Source: Apus apus
Lineage: Eukaryota; Chordata; Aves; Apodiformes; Apodidae
DNA length: 64,000 nt
Direction of reading: 5' to 3'
Assembly: GCF_020740795.1 (NCBI RefSeq)
Contig: NC_067295.1
Location: 186,001-250,000, forward strand
Shown here piece by piece: positions 13,301 to 22,218 of this stretch; positions within the stretch are counted from its first letter, which is position 1; each line of letters begins with the position of its first letter. The notes below the pieces were generated by a model. The model had not been told where the DNA came from. It ran no database searches and saw nothing but the letters and a program-made list of their open reading frames with translations. The translations under genes were made by a program, and so were the position numbers.

Positions 13301-16205
13301 AGTTGTACAGATCTGAATCCTTCTCTCCTGCTTTACACCTCAGTTCCCTGTAGAAATTTAGAATACCTTTTGTTTATGATTTTTTCACTTTCAAGAATGC
13401 TTGAATTAAATGAAGCTCTTCCTGCTGTGTAGAGCTATGATGATTAACAGCTTTACTTTAGCTTGCCTTTCAATATACTGAAATTGGTATTTTTCCAATA
13501 GATTCGTAAGGGATTCTGCTTGAAGGTTTCCTGCAGCAACTATACGAGTGCCATATAAAGATATTATTTCATTTCACTATCGTACCTAAATCATTTTGTT
13601 TACCTGGCCCAATACATTATCAGCTCTCCATTTCTAGTAATTTACATTGCAAATTCAAGAGTAAGTTGCCAACAATTCATATCCTGCAAGTTCTTTGTCT
13701 TCAGCCAATGCTGCTTTGCAGGCTTATTCTTTCCATTGGGTTTCTAACTTTCAGATTATTTCTCCCAAGCAAAAACTTCTCTTGGCAAAAACACCCAATT
13801 CTGCTTTTCTGTAGTCCACTTGTTTTATTTATTCTGATATAACTTCTGCATACTCTGATACAGTACAGAATCTGCAAATATAACCAACATGATGGTCTTT
13901 TAGTGGACATGACACATGACATACAACGGAATCTACCAGACCTTCTGGTACTTCAATAAAAAACTGATGCAAAGAAACACTTAATTCTTCAGTACTGCCA
14001 ATTCATGGCCTTTCACTGTCATTAAAATCCACATATCACTTTCACTTGCTTTTCTAAAAGGCTTTCCACAAAAGGTGACTCCCAAGCAGCCCTGGATCTC
14101 TCAAGTAAGCTCAATGACTGTTGTGAGGCTCACTTACACATGACGATGTCCAGGAACTATTTAAAAATTCTATAAAAATCACAACCTAAATTGTCTGCCA
14201 TAGTTCTAGGTTTATAAACAGTCAGTGACTGCAGTTCACAGTTTCATTAGTGTTCAAATATTTAGAAAATGTTTTGGTTTATTACTAAGGCTAGACATTA
14301 ATCTTATAGATAAGAACTATCGCTCTTGCATCCTTTGTGGATGCCAGCATCACAGTTAGTTCCCTTTTGCTCTGCACAGTCCCTGAATCTTTAAAAAAAC
14401 CAAACAAACAACAAAAGAAAAACAAACCCAAGAATCATCAGAAGAGCAGCAAATTAAAGATTAAACTTTCACAGTTTATTTTAAAAGAACATTTATTTAT
14501 TTATTTTATCCGGTTTTTATCCATTTTATTTACTTACCCTGTTGCTGTGGTCTATATTTGGTTACCATTTCTATTTTTGTTGTTAGTTTCTTTTTTTTTT
14601 TTTTTGCACTTTAAGTACTTTTAAAAGAAGTACTAACATTTTAAGCCCTTTAATGATGAATGCCGTTATTTTTCCATTTGTTTATGATTTTTCACTTTCA
14701 AGAAGCTTGAATTAAATGAAGCTCTTCCTGCTGTGTAAAGCTATGATGATTAACAGCTTTACTTTATCTTGCCTTTCAGTATACTCATGTCTTTCCAGAA
14801 CTCTAAATTACCTTCTGTATTCTTTTCCTGTGATCTTCTCCCTTTTCTGTCTCTGGTACACTGTATTTTTTTAAAAACCTCAGATATTTAAGAACTTCCT
14901 TTTGAAACCACATACAGCACAGAGTTTGTTTTCAGTTCGTGTAGTTAAGAAAGGGAACTGAAATACTGGATTTCTTTTTTTAATCCTCAACTAGAACACT
15001 ATGCTGGAGGAACTCAAAACATGTAGTTAACTAGGGGAAAAAAAAAATCTGTAAAATTAAACATTAATAAAGATAATTTACAAATTATGTGGGATTACCT
15101 AGATCAGATGATGCAGCCAATGCACTCTTGCAAACCTTGATCCTTCTCATTAACTCAAATCATACTATTTCAAAGTACATAAGAAAGTAGCTAATAAACT
15201 ATCTGTTTTCTTAGAAACAGGCTATTTTTCTTTTTAACTATTGTGGGGTTTTTTTAAAGAAAAAAAACAACAAAAAACTGGATGTCACTGTGGAACTACT
15301 TAAAAACTACAGAAAACAAAGTGTAAGATTCTTTTTCCACAGAATAAAAATGCATTGTCAAAAAACATGATTTTATAGATCAAACTTGTCATCAATTATC
15401 AACTTGTCATCAATTGATAATCAAATATCATAACAGATACAAGGAAAAAAACCCCACATTTTCATATTCAGCTGCTGCCAGTTGAACTTCAGAAAATAAC
15501 CATTAGCTAAAAAGCAGCATTAAGACTGAGTGCAGCTACACACCTGTCAGACCAAAAGGACAGGATGGTGAAGGACACCTGGCCCTCTGCCCTGCACAGG
15601 CACAAGTCAGAGCACACTACATCTCACAGCATGTGCCTTCAGCACTTCTCCACATCCCATCAAGCCATTTTCCAGCAGCGGTGATGGAAGAAGGAAAGGA
15701 GAGAACAAAGTTGTGTGCTCTGGGGACTCGTACAGATGTGCCTGGGCTGCGGCTGAGCACCTTGTTTGCAGCAAGGTGTCCAGCAGAGAGCACATAACGG
15801 GGAAGCAGAGAGGTTATTTTCCAAGCCTCAAGTTTCTTCTTGCTGTAAACTGCTGGGTTTTCTTGCTGTCCTGGTTTGAGCCAGGATTAAGCCAATTTTT
15901 CTTTTCACTGATTTTTTTTTCCTTCAGTAAGCTTTCTTTTAACTAGCAAATGTTTGGAAATGTTCAATAAAAAGAAAAAAATCCAATAATTTATTCTAGT
16001 ATACAGGTATTTTTGACATTTGAAGTTAGTAATTTCGTATTAGTCAACTAATGGTAACAGTGTTATCTACTAGTCATGGCAAAATGCTGTGGATGAAAAC
16101 TTCAGTACGGTAATTGAAAACATTGACAAACATACCTTCATTTGTTGTAAACGAGAAGAAAAGGACCCAGGCAGTACACAGGGCAGCACCTGGGAGCTTT
16201 GCCAT
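4943..16205 (-). CDS. IL4R: Interleukin-4 receptor alpha chain (whole gene, nine coding exons)
   Basis: This is the cell-surface receptor chain that binds IL-4, pairing with gamma-c or IL13RA1, and signals through JAK kinases to STAT6 and IRS adaptors. The nine exons join in phase to 1122 residues. A hydrophobic leader covers residues 1-23. Domain 1 has paired cysteines (C35/C45) and the TNCS glycosylation site. Domain 2 opens with VKPRAPKNL, near-identical to human as I recall it, and ends in WSEWS at 215-219. A membrane segment lies at about 237-259, followed by box 1 (EWWDQIPDPAKS, 264-275). The tail has a ninefold 18-residue repeat (568-729), a GYQPF motif (Y845) that fits STAT6 docking, and a C-terminal CYMKVA resembling the human ITIM-like end. 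Human IL4R is 825 aa; the extra length is the repeat plus a longer tail. Domain order and the NSMCE1/KDM8 synteny make the identity firm. IL21R is excluded by the box 1 and tail motifs. Confidence 0.96.
6101..6610 (-). repeat. IL4R: 54-bp coding tandem repeat in the IL4R tail
   Basis: Eight near-identical 54-bp units (6179-6610) are followed by a diverged ninth (6125-6178) and a stub (6101-6124). The unit translates as SPSMEPCSSAYKSCDTLI. Tyrosines fall at residues 578, 596, 614, 632, 650, 668, 686, 704 and 722. Units 1-7 have YKSC; units 8 and 9 have YKSF. The flank before unit 1 reads NPAQRSFETL, which looks like a further, older unit. Because 54 is divisible by 3, all frames on this strand stay open, which explains a spurious long frame at 6097-6624. 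Copies differ by only single bases, so amplification or homogenisation is recent, or the assembled copy number may be imprecise. Confidence 0.97.
7486..7562 (-). CDS. IL4R: IL4R coding exon 8
   Basis: This 77-nt exon encodes residues 284-308 plus two bases of codon 309, starting FSVLCYIDD and ending MENQ. Two acceptors are possible. TTTATTAG gives an open frame in phase with exon 7; the AG seven bases further in (TTTTCAG) would shift the frame into a stop. I therefore chose the first. The donor is AAAT|GTAAGTAAG. The peptide is poorly conserved with human, so this exon depends on splicing logic more than homology. Confidence 0.8.
7684..7753 (-). CDS. IL4R: IL4R coding exon 7 (box 1)
   Basis: This 70-nt exon encodes the juxtamembrane JAK-binding box 1, KKEWWDQIPDPAKS, nearly identical to the human KKEWWDQIPNPARS. 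The acceptor is CCCTTGCAG and the donor CAAG|GTAATT. It enters in phase 2 and leaves in phase 0. This motif is one of the strongest identifiers of the gene. Confidence 0.95.
8374..8473 (-). CDS. IL4R: IL4R coding exon 6 (transmembrane segment)
   Basis: This 100-nt exon starts DYQVAAEDVLQ and continues into a hydrophobic stretch of about 23 residues with several cysteines, ending CFA. That fits a single type I membrane span. The acceptor is TGTTTAACAG and the donor CCAA|GTATGT. Confidence 0.93.
9227..9383 (-). CDS. IL4R: IL4R coding exon 5 (WSxWS half of domain 2)
   Basis: This 157-nt exon encodes residues 175-226 and contains YWSEWSEEVEF, the class I cytokine receptor WSxWS signature, preceded by the RCNYTNY segment. 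The acceptor is CTTTCCTTTCAG and the donor CAGTG|GTAAGTG. Residue 227 is completed by exon 6. Confidence 0.96.
9983..10137 (-). CDS. IL4R: IL4R coding exon 4 (first half of domain 2)
   Basis: This 155-nt exon begins at the interdomain hinge VKPRAPKNL, which matches human VKPRAPGNL, and continues through NFNLSWEE and YEVKYWRKQ, typical fibronectin III strands. The acceptor is TTAACATACAG and the donor CAGAG|GTAAGAG. It leaves in phase 0. Confidence 0.95.
11179..11333 (-). CDS. IL4R: IL4R coding exon 3 (second half of domain 1)
   Basis: This 155-nt exon encodes NVCVPENGKD, then RCTCTIH and ILALQFNGT, aligning with human CIPENN and CVCHLL. The acceptor is TGTTTTTCAG. The donor is GGTAG|GTAAGTAG, preferred over an upstream GT because it restores the conserved valine of VKPRAP in exon 4. 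Confidence 0.94.
12164..12305 (-). CDS. IL4R: IL4R coding exon 2 (first half of domain 1)
   Basis: This 142-nt exon encodes FACFTDYDKELTCHWK and TNCSKEFLLHYRKEF, matching the human CVSDY...CEWK and TNCSTELRLLY strands. The acceptor is CTTCTCCCTAG, after which TTATGG continues the leader exon. The donor is CCACC|GTAAGT. Translating upstream of the acceptor yields a false hydrophobic leader (MILLLFIVCC) that is intronic. Confidence 0.94.
13371..13480. repeat. Direct repeat, copy 1 (IL4R intron 1)
   Basis: A stretch of about 110 bp starting TGTTTATGATTTTTTCAC and including TTGAATTAAATGAAGCTC recurs almost base-for-base 1.3 kb downstream. Differences are a few substitutions and a short indel. 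The family is not one I recognise. Confidence 0.9.
14689..14785. repeat. Direct repeat, copy 2 (IL4R intron 1)
   Basis: This is the second copy of the 13371-13480 segment, in the same orientation. It shares GAAGCTCTTCCTGCTGTGTA and the following AACAGCTTTACTTTA. The surrounding sequence differs, so the duplicated unit appears to be about 100 bp. Confidence 0.9.
15868..15945 (+). mobile_element. Possible LTR 5' end fragment (ERVL-like)
   Basis: TGTCCTGGTTTGAGCCAGGA followed by TTAAGCCAATTTTTC resembles, from memory, the 5' end of a widespread avian ERVL LTR. Only some 60-80 bases are similar. No internal viral sequence or second LTR is seen. A library search is needed to confirm the family. 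Confidence 0.4.
16136..16205 (-). CDS. IL4R: IL4R coding exon 1 (start codon and signal peptide)
   Basis: The ATG at 16203-16205 opens MAKLPGAALCTAWVLFFSFT, a hydrophobic leader. The start context has G at -3 and G at +4. The exon ends GAAG|GTATGTTT. It joins exon 2 in phase 1, giving NEVMAAG at the probable signal cleavage region. The exon extends 44 bases upstream as 5' UTR to an acceptor (CTGTTGGCAG) at 16250, so at least one upstream noncoding exon must exist. Confidence 0.9.
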
Positions 16206-16223
16206 CACTGACAGTGGCCAGGT

Positions 16224-16235
16224 TCAGTAGGACAT
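16224..16235 (-). promoter_or_regulatory. IL4R: Short upstream ORF in the IL4R 5' UTR
   Basis: ATG TCC TAC TGA occurs in the 5' UTR part of the first coding exon, terminating 18 bases before the IL4R start codon. The uORF start context (AGCATGT) has A at -3. It could reduce translation of IL4R, but no effect can be read from sequence alone. Confidence 0.55.
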
Positions 16236-16249
16236 GCTGTACTAAAATT

Positions 16250-19200
16250 CTGCCAACAGAAAACATTTTTATAAGCTTACATGGGTGCTTCACTTAGGGC
16301 AAAGCCACAGTTCTCCCTACTACCTAGGATTCAGATCCCCTGCAGTGCCTGATCCCCCTAAAGTTAGCTTAGGGGACACCACAACTGTAAGAGAGTAAGG
16401 TTAATACAAATGAGCTAGAAGACATTTCTGCAAAATTTTAGTTGCAGAGGATATTACCCTGAAACTGGCAGTGGATCTCTTTTCAGCGACTAGGAAAGCA
16501 AAGCTGGTGGTACATGAGCTATTAAAGGGGTAGGCACTAGACCAAGACCACTGACAATCAACATATTACCCAAGCCCTACAGTGCCATTCAGATAATCAA
16601 ATTTAAGAATAAGGTGTTTGATTTATTGACTAAAACAATTTTACCCAAGTCCTATCACCAGCACCCTAGATGATAACATCCTCTCAAAAAAGATTTTAGC
16701 ACCGACCTCTGAGCCCTGCTTCAACAGAATACAGATTTATTAAAACAGTAATTAGAAAGAAGTTGTAAAACACATACCTAATTATGTTATACCCAGCACA
16801 ACTTTGGAGGAGGAAAATTATACAGCTTCTACATATTAGAATTCTTCAAGCATAGCAAAGCTGTGCAAGTAAACAGAAAACAGATTAACTAGTTAATTTA
16901 AGACTTTCAAAAAACTTATTTCCCCATGATTCTTTTGCTGCTGAAACACAGTGACTTAGTGGGAGATCACGTTCTGGATCAGATAAGGCAATCAGCTTTC
17001 ACATCGCTAGAAACGCACGCAATGCACTTAAAATTTTGGTAAATTTGTAGGTAAAGTCACGCTACCTAATATGGAATAACCATTAATCTTTATCCAGTTC
17101 CAAGAGCACCAGCACATTGCCTGTCAATACACAACCATTTTGTCCCTTCCTCTCATACTCTTGGTATTTTCTTACTACCTGTGCACTGCACGTATACCTG
17201 CAACACTCAAGTGGCACAATGTTTTTGATTTCAAAACCTCCTGGTTCTCTCTGTGTGACTGAGTAATGAGGAGAGAACTTCTCAGTAGATCTCCTTTAGC
17301 AGGAGAATGGTTTTGGGCTTCCTGCTGAAGTTTTGTTAGATTCTGAAGTAGAGGAGATCACCGAAATCTGTTTCTTGGTGGCTCTGCTCCAATTGCAGCA
17401 GCAGAACAACCTTTGACTAATAGATTTTTGCAAAGGATCACTTTCTAAAGTATTATCTCAGGGAAAATGTAACGACCTTTCAGAAATATGCATGTGAGCA
17501 TTCTATACACATCAAGGATGTGCAGCCTCCAAGGCACGTTACCGGAGCCATATCTGCTGAAATGACTCTTCTCTAAAACAGGGAAGATTCTCAAGCACAG
17601 CTGCTGAATATTTGTCAAATATTCAATTAGAATAAACAGAAGGTAGGCAACAGCCAGACTCTCTCAGTTGAGTAAGGGACAGGAAAATAACTTTTTTATC
17701 AAGATGACCACACCCTTCACCAATAAATATATCTACATAAATGAAACTATTCTAACATGTAGCTGTACAATCTTAGTTTTTTTCAATGTATTTAGAAGTA
17801 CCAACACTTCACTTAGGATCAATCTCTTCTTCAGTATGTCAGATTCAGCTCCAAGGCAATTATCTCACAATCCAAGTCTCTGCACTTGTCAGAAAAGTCA
17901 CATTTAATGATACTATATTCCTTGCATTCTCAGATGCATGATTGATCATGCTTTAAAAACAAGCTTCTAAAGATTAAACACGGAAAAACTCAATCTTAGA
18001 GGTTAAAGAAGAAGAATGTTGTTTGTGAAAACAGATTAGAATGGAAACTCATTTGTAGCCTTTGAGGCAGCTGCTGCTGATCTAGTAACAAAAGACATAC
18101 TTGAGAGATGAATTTCTCACAAATGCTCATGAAAACTATTACTCAAGAGTTGAGCGTTTCACATTTGGTAACAGACAAAACGTGACTGAGCACGGTAATA
18201 ACTATTTGAAAAGAACACAAGTGCCTTTGTTGCTGCTCAGAAAAACAAAACAAAACCCCAAAAAGAACAAACTTCCCCAGTACATATAAAAAACCCTCCT
18301 TCTTTCCTCCTTTTTCCTGGAATTCTCAAGAGGAAGTGTTCACTTTCCAGTTCACTGTTAGTAATACTGTTGCATAACAGGAGTTCCAAGAAACTCTTAA
18401 AACTTTGGCAGAGAATCCTGCATCACACATGCCTGTCTCGATCAGCAGATGGCAGAGCAAAAACATCTTCTCCATAGGAGAAAAGAGAAAAACATGTTGA
18501 TGAAAATGGAGTTAATCCATAACTCTAACGAAACCACAAACTTTTTAAAGAATTAAAAGTAACAGTATTGGACTGTTAATCCAATGCAAAAGGAGAAACT
18601 TTTAAAATGGCAATAGCTTTCCTATCTGGTAGCTCTTAAGTTTTTTCTTAATATCAGATAATGAAATACCAATCTTAAAAAAGCAGTTAACATATACAAA
18701 CAATAAAATCACAGCAAACCTAGTAATTCCAATATATTTGAGGAAAGGCGTAAAGGTGTAAAATACATATGTGACTTCCCCAAAACCATGAAAGAAATCT
18801 CTATTGAAGACAGAAGCAGGTCTACGTGATTACTGGCAGAAGTTATGTGCTTTTATCACTTACCACTTCTGTTTCTTTAAAAAAAATTAAAGATTGAAAA
18901 TATTTCATTTGCTCAAGAAAAACAGTAACACCTTTTGGTCTGGGCTTCTAAATAAATTAGGGTCACATTTAATCTACAGGCATAATTTGCAAAACTGTTA
19001 TGCTCACAAAGTAACTCAAGCCCCCTGACTGTACTTTCTACATGAGACTGCTGGATTTACCTTTGCTGCAATTGTACAGGTAAAGGACCACTTCCTATTT
19101 TAAAACTGCCTCTTTTTATAATTACAGTACATATTGTATTATTCATTCTGGTTTAAATAATTAGCTGTAACTGCAGAATAAAATGAGATACGCAGTATCT

Positions 19201-20340
19201 AGCAAAGCAAAAGTTCATCAATTGATTTTGTATCAGAATTTGAAAAGAAAGAAGTTAGGGAATAATTTCAATCTTTTTTTGTTGCTGCTTTTAATTTATT
19301 ATTTTTTTTTTCCCCAAATGCCTACACAAACCAGCAGGCCGACAGGAACATAAACCATAATTCCTGCTCTCTGACACAAAGCAGTGTGGCTGCCAGAGGC
19401 CCCAGGCAGGCGCAGGGTGAAAAGAGTGGGCCTTTGACAAAGAGGTTTTCAGAGGAATTTGGAAGCTGAGGAGGGAGTCCAGAACACTTTGCTAAGATGG
19501 AGCTTTACAGGAAAAGGTAGACTGGAAGATACTGAGAAGTTCCAATAATTAATGACGGGCTAAAAGATAAAACTGGACTCGGTGTTACCTGAGCTGACAG
19601 TGAAGTGCTCCCGTAAGCATCTCCACCCACCAGGTCCTGCTCAGGAAGCTCACCTGAGCCCTGCGTGCCAGAAACCCAAACCCTGCCCAGGTCCTTAGAC
19701 CACAGGTTCTTCAGTGAGGAGGCTCTGTCCCATTTTTTATCCTAAAGGGGATAACGACCACGTTCCTGCTAATCCAGCACAGTATTTCCTGCATCATTGC
19801 ATCATCACCAAAGAAGGAATCTAACTTCAGAACGGTCATTTAAAAGAGCAAGTAATTATTTTTCATTCTTTCAAAATGAGTAATTTTCATGTGTTCCTTG
19901 TTCCACAAACTTCTTCATGTAGTTTGGGACACTTACCATTAGAGCCATTTTACACAACGTGCAACACAGAAATTATTTCTGCATTTCTGAAGCAGGACAG
20001 GGCACAACTGGATAAACCTCCCCGGATAAATATAGCAAAAGCCTCTCAAAACGAGCATATGGATTATCTTTAAAAAACTTGAAACTGGTCACTTGTTATT
20101 TTTGACATGCTGAAGTTTCCGCGTTCCAGCACATTTTCATATTGAGATGGCAGAAGTCAGGGAAGGGCAAAGCAACAGGTCATCTGGGTGTGTAAGGAGG
20201 GCAAAACCCTCATAGAACTCGACAAACTGCAAATCACAGTCTGCAGGCACCAAGAGAACTTCGGATAGCTTCTCACTTGGAACCGACAGAAAGTACGGAA
20301 ACAGCTGAACTCAGACACGTTGAAAAGAAAAAGCCAAACC
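16250..20340 (-). other. IL4R: Probable IL4R 5' intron, no recognised exon
   Basis: This AT-rich 4-kb stretch lies between the splice acceptor of the first coding IL4R exon and the CpG island. It holds only short open frames, and I see no conserved exon or known transposon. It is called intronic because the leader exon has a good acceptor and the nearest promoter-like sequence is the island at 20.3-21.6 kb. Confidence 0.6.
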
Positions 20341-21620
20341 CACCAAGGGTGTGTGTGCCACGAGGGCCCGGGGCCCGCACCCCCCGCACAGCGGCCGCTG
20401 CTCCCGCGGGGCCGGCCCTGGGGGCCCGACACGGCCCCGGCCTCGCCCTTCCCGCAGCCCTCAGGCGGGATTTCCAGCTGAACCGACGTTCCTGGGAATC
20501 ACACCCGCTCTGCCTTAAATCACTTCCAGAGGTTCCGCCTGGGCGGAACGGCCCCAAAGAAGTAAGGAGGCTCTTGCCAAGGACGAGGCGTTTCCCGGCC
20601 CGCGGGACGCCACGGCCCGGCCCCGGGGGATGGCCGGGGACCCCCGCCCGGCCAGGGGACACTCCGCGGCGACCACCGGCACCCGGCCCGCCCGGGTCAG
20701 CGCGGGCCGCTCCCGGCCTGCCGGGCCCGCCGCGCCTGGGCCGGCAGCGCAGCAACCCGAGCTCCGCTGGGCGCCGGGCCCCGCGTCAGCACAGCCTGCA
20801 AACCCGCTCCCGCCCGCGGCGAGGACGAGACCGCGCACCCACCTGCCTAGTCCGGCTCCCGGCCGAGGCGCGGCGGCGGCTCCCGCTCCCGCTTCGCTCC
20901 GGCCGCGGGCAGCGCCGGCCCGAGGCACCCGCGGGCACCCAGACCCACCCGCCGCGCTCGGCTCTGCCTGCGCGCCCCGCCCGCTCGCTGCGCGTCACGG
21001 GCCGCCCTGCGGGGGCGGGCACTGCCGGCCCGGCCCGGCCCAGCCCACCCAGGCCCGGCCCCGCCCACCCAGGCCCGGCCCGGCCCAGCCCACCCAGGCC
21101 CGGCCCCGCCCACCCAGGCCCGGCCCGGCCCAGCCCACCCAGGCCCGGCCCCGCCCACCCAGGCCCGGCCCGGCCCAGCCCACCCAGGCCCGGCCCAGCC
21201 CACCCAGGCCCAGCCCACCGAGGCCCAGCCCGGCCCACCCAGGCCCAGCCCGGCCCAGCCCGGCCCACCCCGCTGCCGGCCCGGCCCGCCGCAGGCGGCT
21301 GCATCGATCCCCGCGCTGCCGAGCGCGGGGCGGCAGCGTCCGGCGGGTGAGGCGGGCTGGGGCCGGGAGGGCCGGGGGTCCTGGCTCGGGGGCGGGCCGC
21401 GGGCCGCAGGGCCGGGGATGGGGCAGGGAGCGGTGGCTCCGGCCGCCGAGGCCCGGGCCGAGCGGGCGGTGCAGCGGCGGCGGCCGGGGCAGGCCGGGCC
21501 CTGACGCGGCTTCCCGCGCGGCTGCCTCGGGCCCAGCGCGCACCCCCGGGCCCCGTTCGGCCCGTGCCGGGCCCGGGCCTGGGGCCTCTGCCTTGGGGGA
21601 GTCCGGAAGCTCCTTTTTTC
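20340..21620. promoter_or_regulatory. CpG island, probable divergent IL4R/NSMCE1 promoter
   Basis: GC content jumps abruptly and CpG is dense between the head-to-head genes IL4R (minus) and NSMCE1 (plus). Long open frames here on both strands are an effect of GC richness and of the repeat inside. On the plus strand, GGCGG|GTGAGG near 21345 is a plausible donor of a noncoding NSMCE1 exon 1, to be joined to the acceptor at 22074. I could not place the IL4R first exon. Human NSMCE1 and IL4R are also divergent. Confidence 0.75.
21028..21272. repeat. G/C-rich minisatellite within the divergent promoter island
   Basis: A 45-bp unit, made of a 25-mer (CGGCCCGGCCCAGCCCACCC plus AGGCC) and a 20-mer (CGGCCCCGCCCACCCAGGCC), repeats about three and a half times and then decays into shorter variants. 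The minus strand carries frequent GGG runs (GGGTGGGC, GGGCCGGGCC), giving G-quadruplex potential on the strand that is sense for IL4R. GGCCCCGCCCA also contains GC-box-like cores. Confidence 0.9.
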
Positions 21621-22074
21621 TTGCGAACAATTAACGATTATTTGGCTACAACGGTCGAGGAATTTCTTGAGATGCTTTTATTTAGTTCTGATGCTCTCCA
21701 GAACATTTAGAGGAGGATTTTCTGGCCAAAGTAAGTTACACTCTAATTGGACAACTTCTGAGGGTATGTAGTAATCAGAAGCATCTAACACAAGCCTGTG
21801 CCCGGTGTTGTGTTGCTTGGTACACATGCCACGCTGCTGTGAGAGCCCCATGCCTCTGTTCTTTCATGCTGTAGCTAAAATTAGTTGGACTTTTGCATCT
21901 TTCTCCTAGAACCTTGGAGTTAGCCCCCCTCTGTATTCTGAGAACAACGGGGGGGATCTGCTTCTTTGCCCTGATTCAGGGCTAGAGAGTTCAGTTGAAA
22001 TCTTGCAGGTGCACGGGCTGTGTGTTTGTAACGTCTGTGAACATGGACATTAATTCCAGCTACGCCTCTTGCAG

Positions 22075-22218
22075 CGTTTGGAGCCTGGTGGAATGTTGTG
22101 ATGGCAGCTCAAATGACCGATGCCCATCGACGGTTCTTGCAGGTCCTGATGTCTCATGGGGTAATGGAAGGATCAGAGGCTAGGAAGCTGCACAGGCGCT
22201 GCTGTGAAATCCATAAAG
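22075..22218 (+). CDS. NSMCE1: NSMCE1 first coding exon (coding from 22101)
   Basis: The acceptor is ACGCCTCTTGCAG at 22074. The ATG at 22101 opens [20 protein letters not shown], matching human MTDVHRRFLQLLMTHG. Residues 1-39 end EIHK and the donor is AAAG|GTGTGT in phase 1. Another in-frame ATG (MTD) lies four codons on. I chose the first because it is the first in-frame ATG of the exon; either could initiate. Confidence 0.9.

Larger units (their letters stand above)
12306..16135 (-). other. IL4R: IL4R intron 1 (between leader and domain 1 exons)
   Basis: This 3.8-kb AT-rich intron has no exon that I can recognise. It contains a near-identical direct repeat of about 100 bp (see the separate entries), an 18-bp unit repeated twice near 15386-15421, a T run near 14590-14605, and a possible LTR 5' end near 15868-15945. 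Confidence 0.7.

Noticed and set aside
20277-21634. Long open frames on both strands (up to 357 codons) in the GC-rich island
   Set aside because: They are Pro/Arg/Gly/Ala-rich with no motif, overlap each other in several frames, and coincide with the CpG island and minisatellite. They are compositional.
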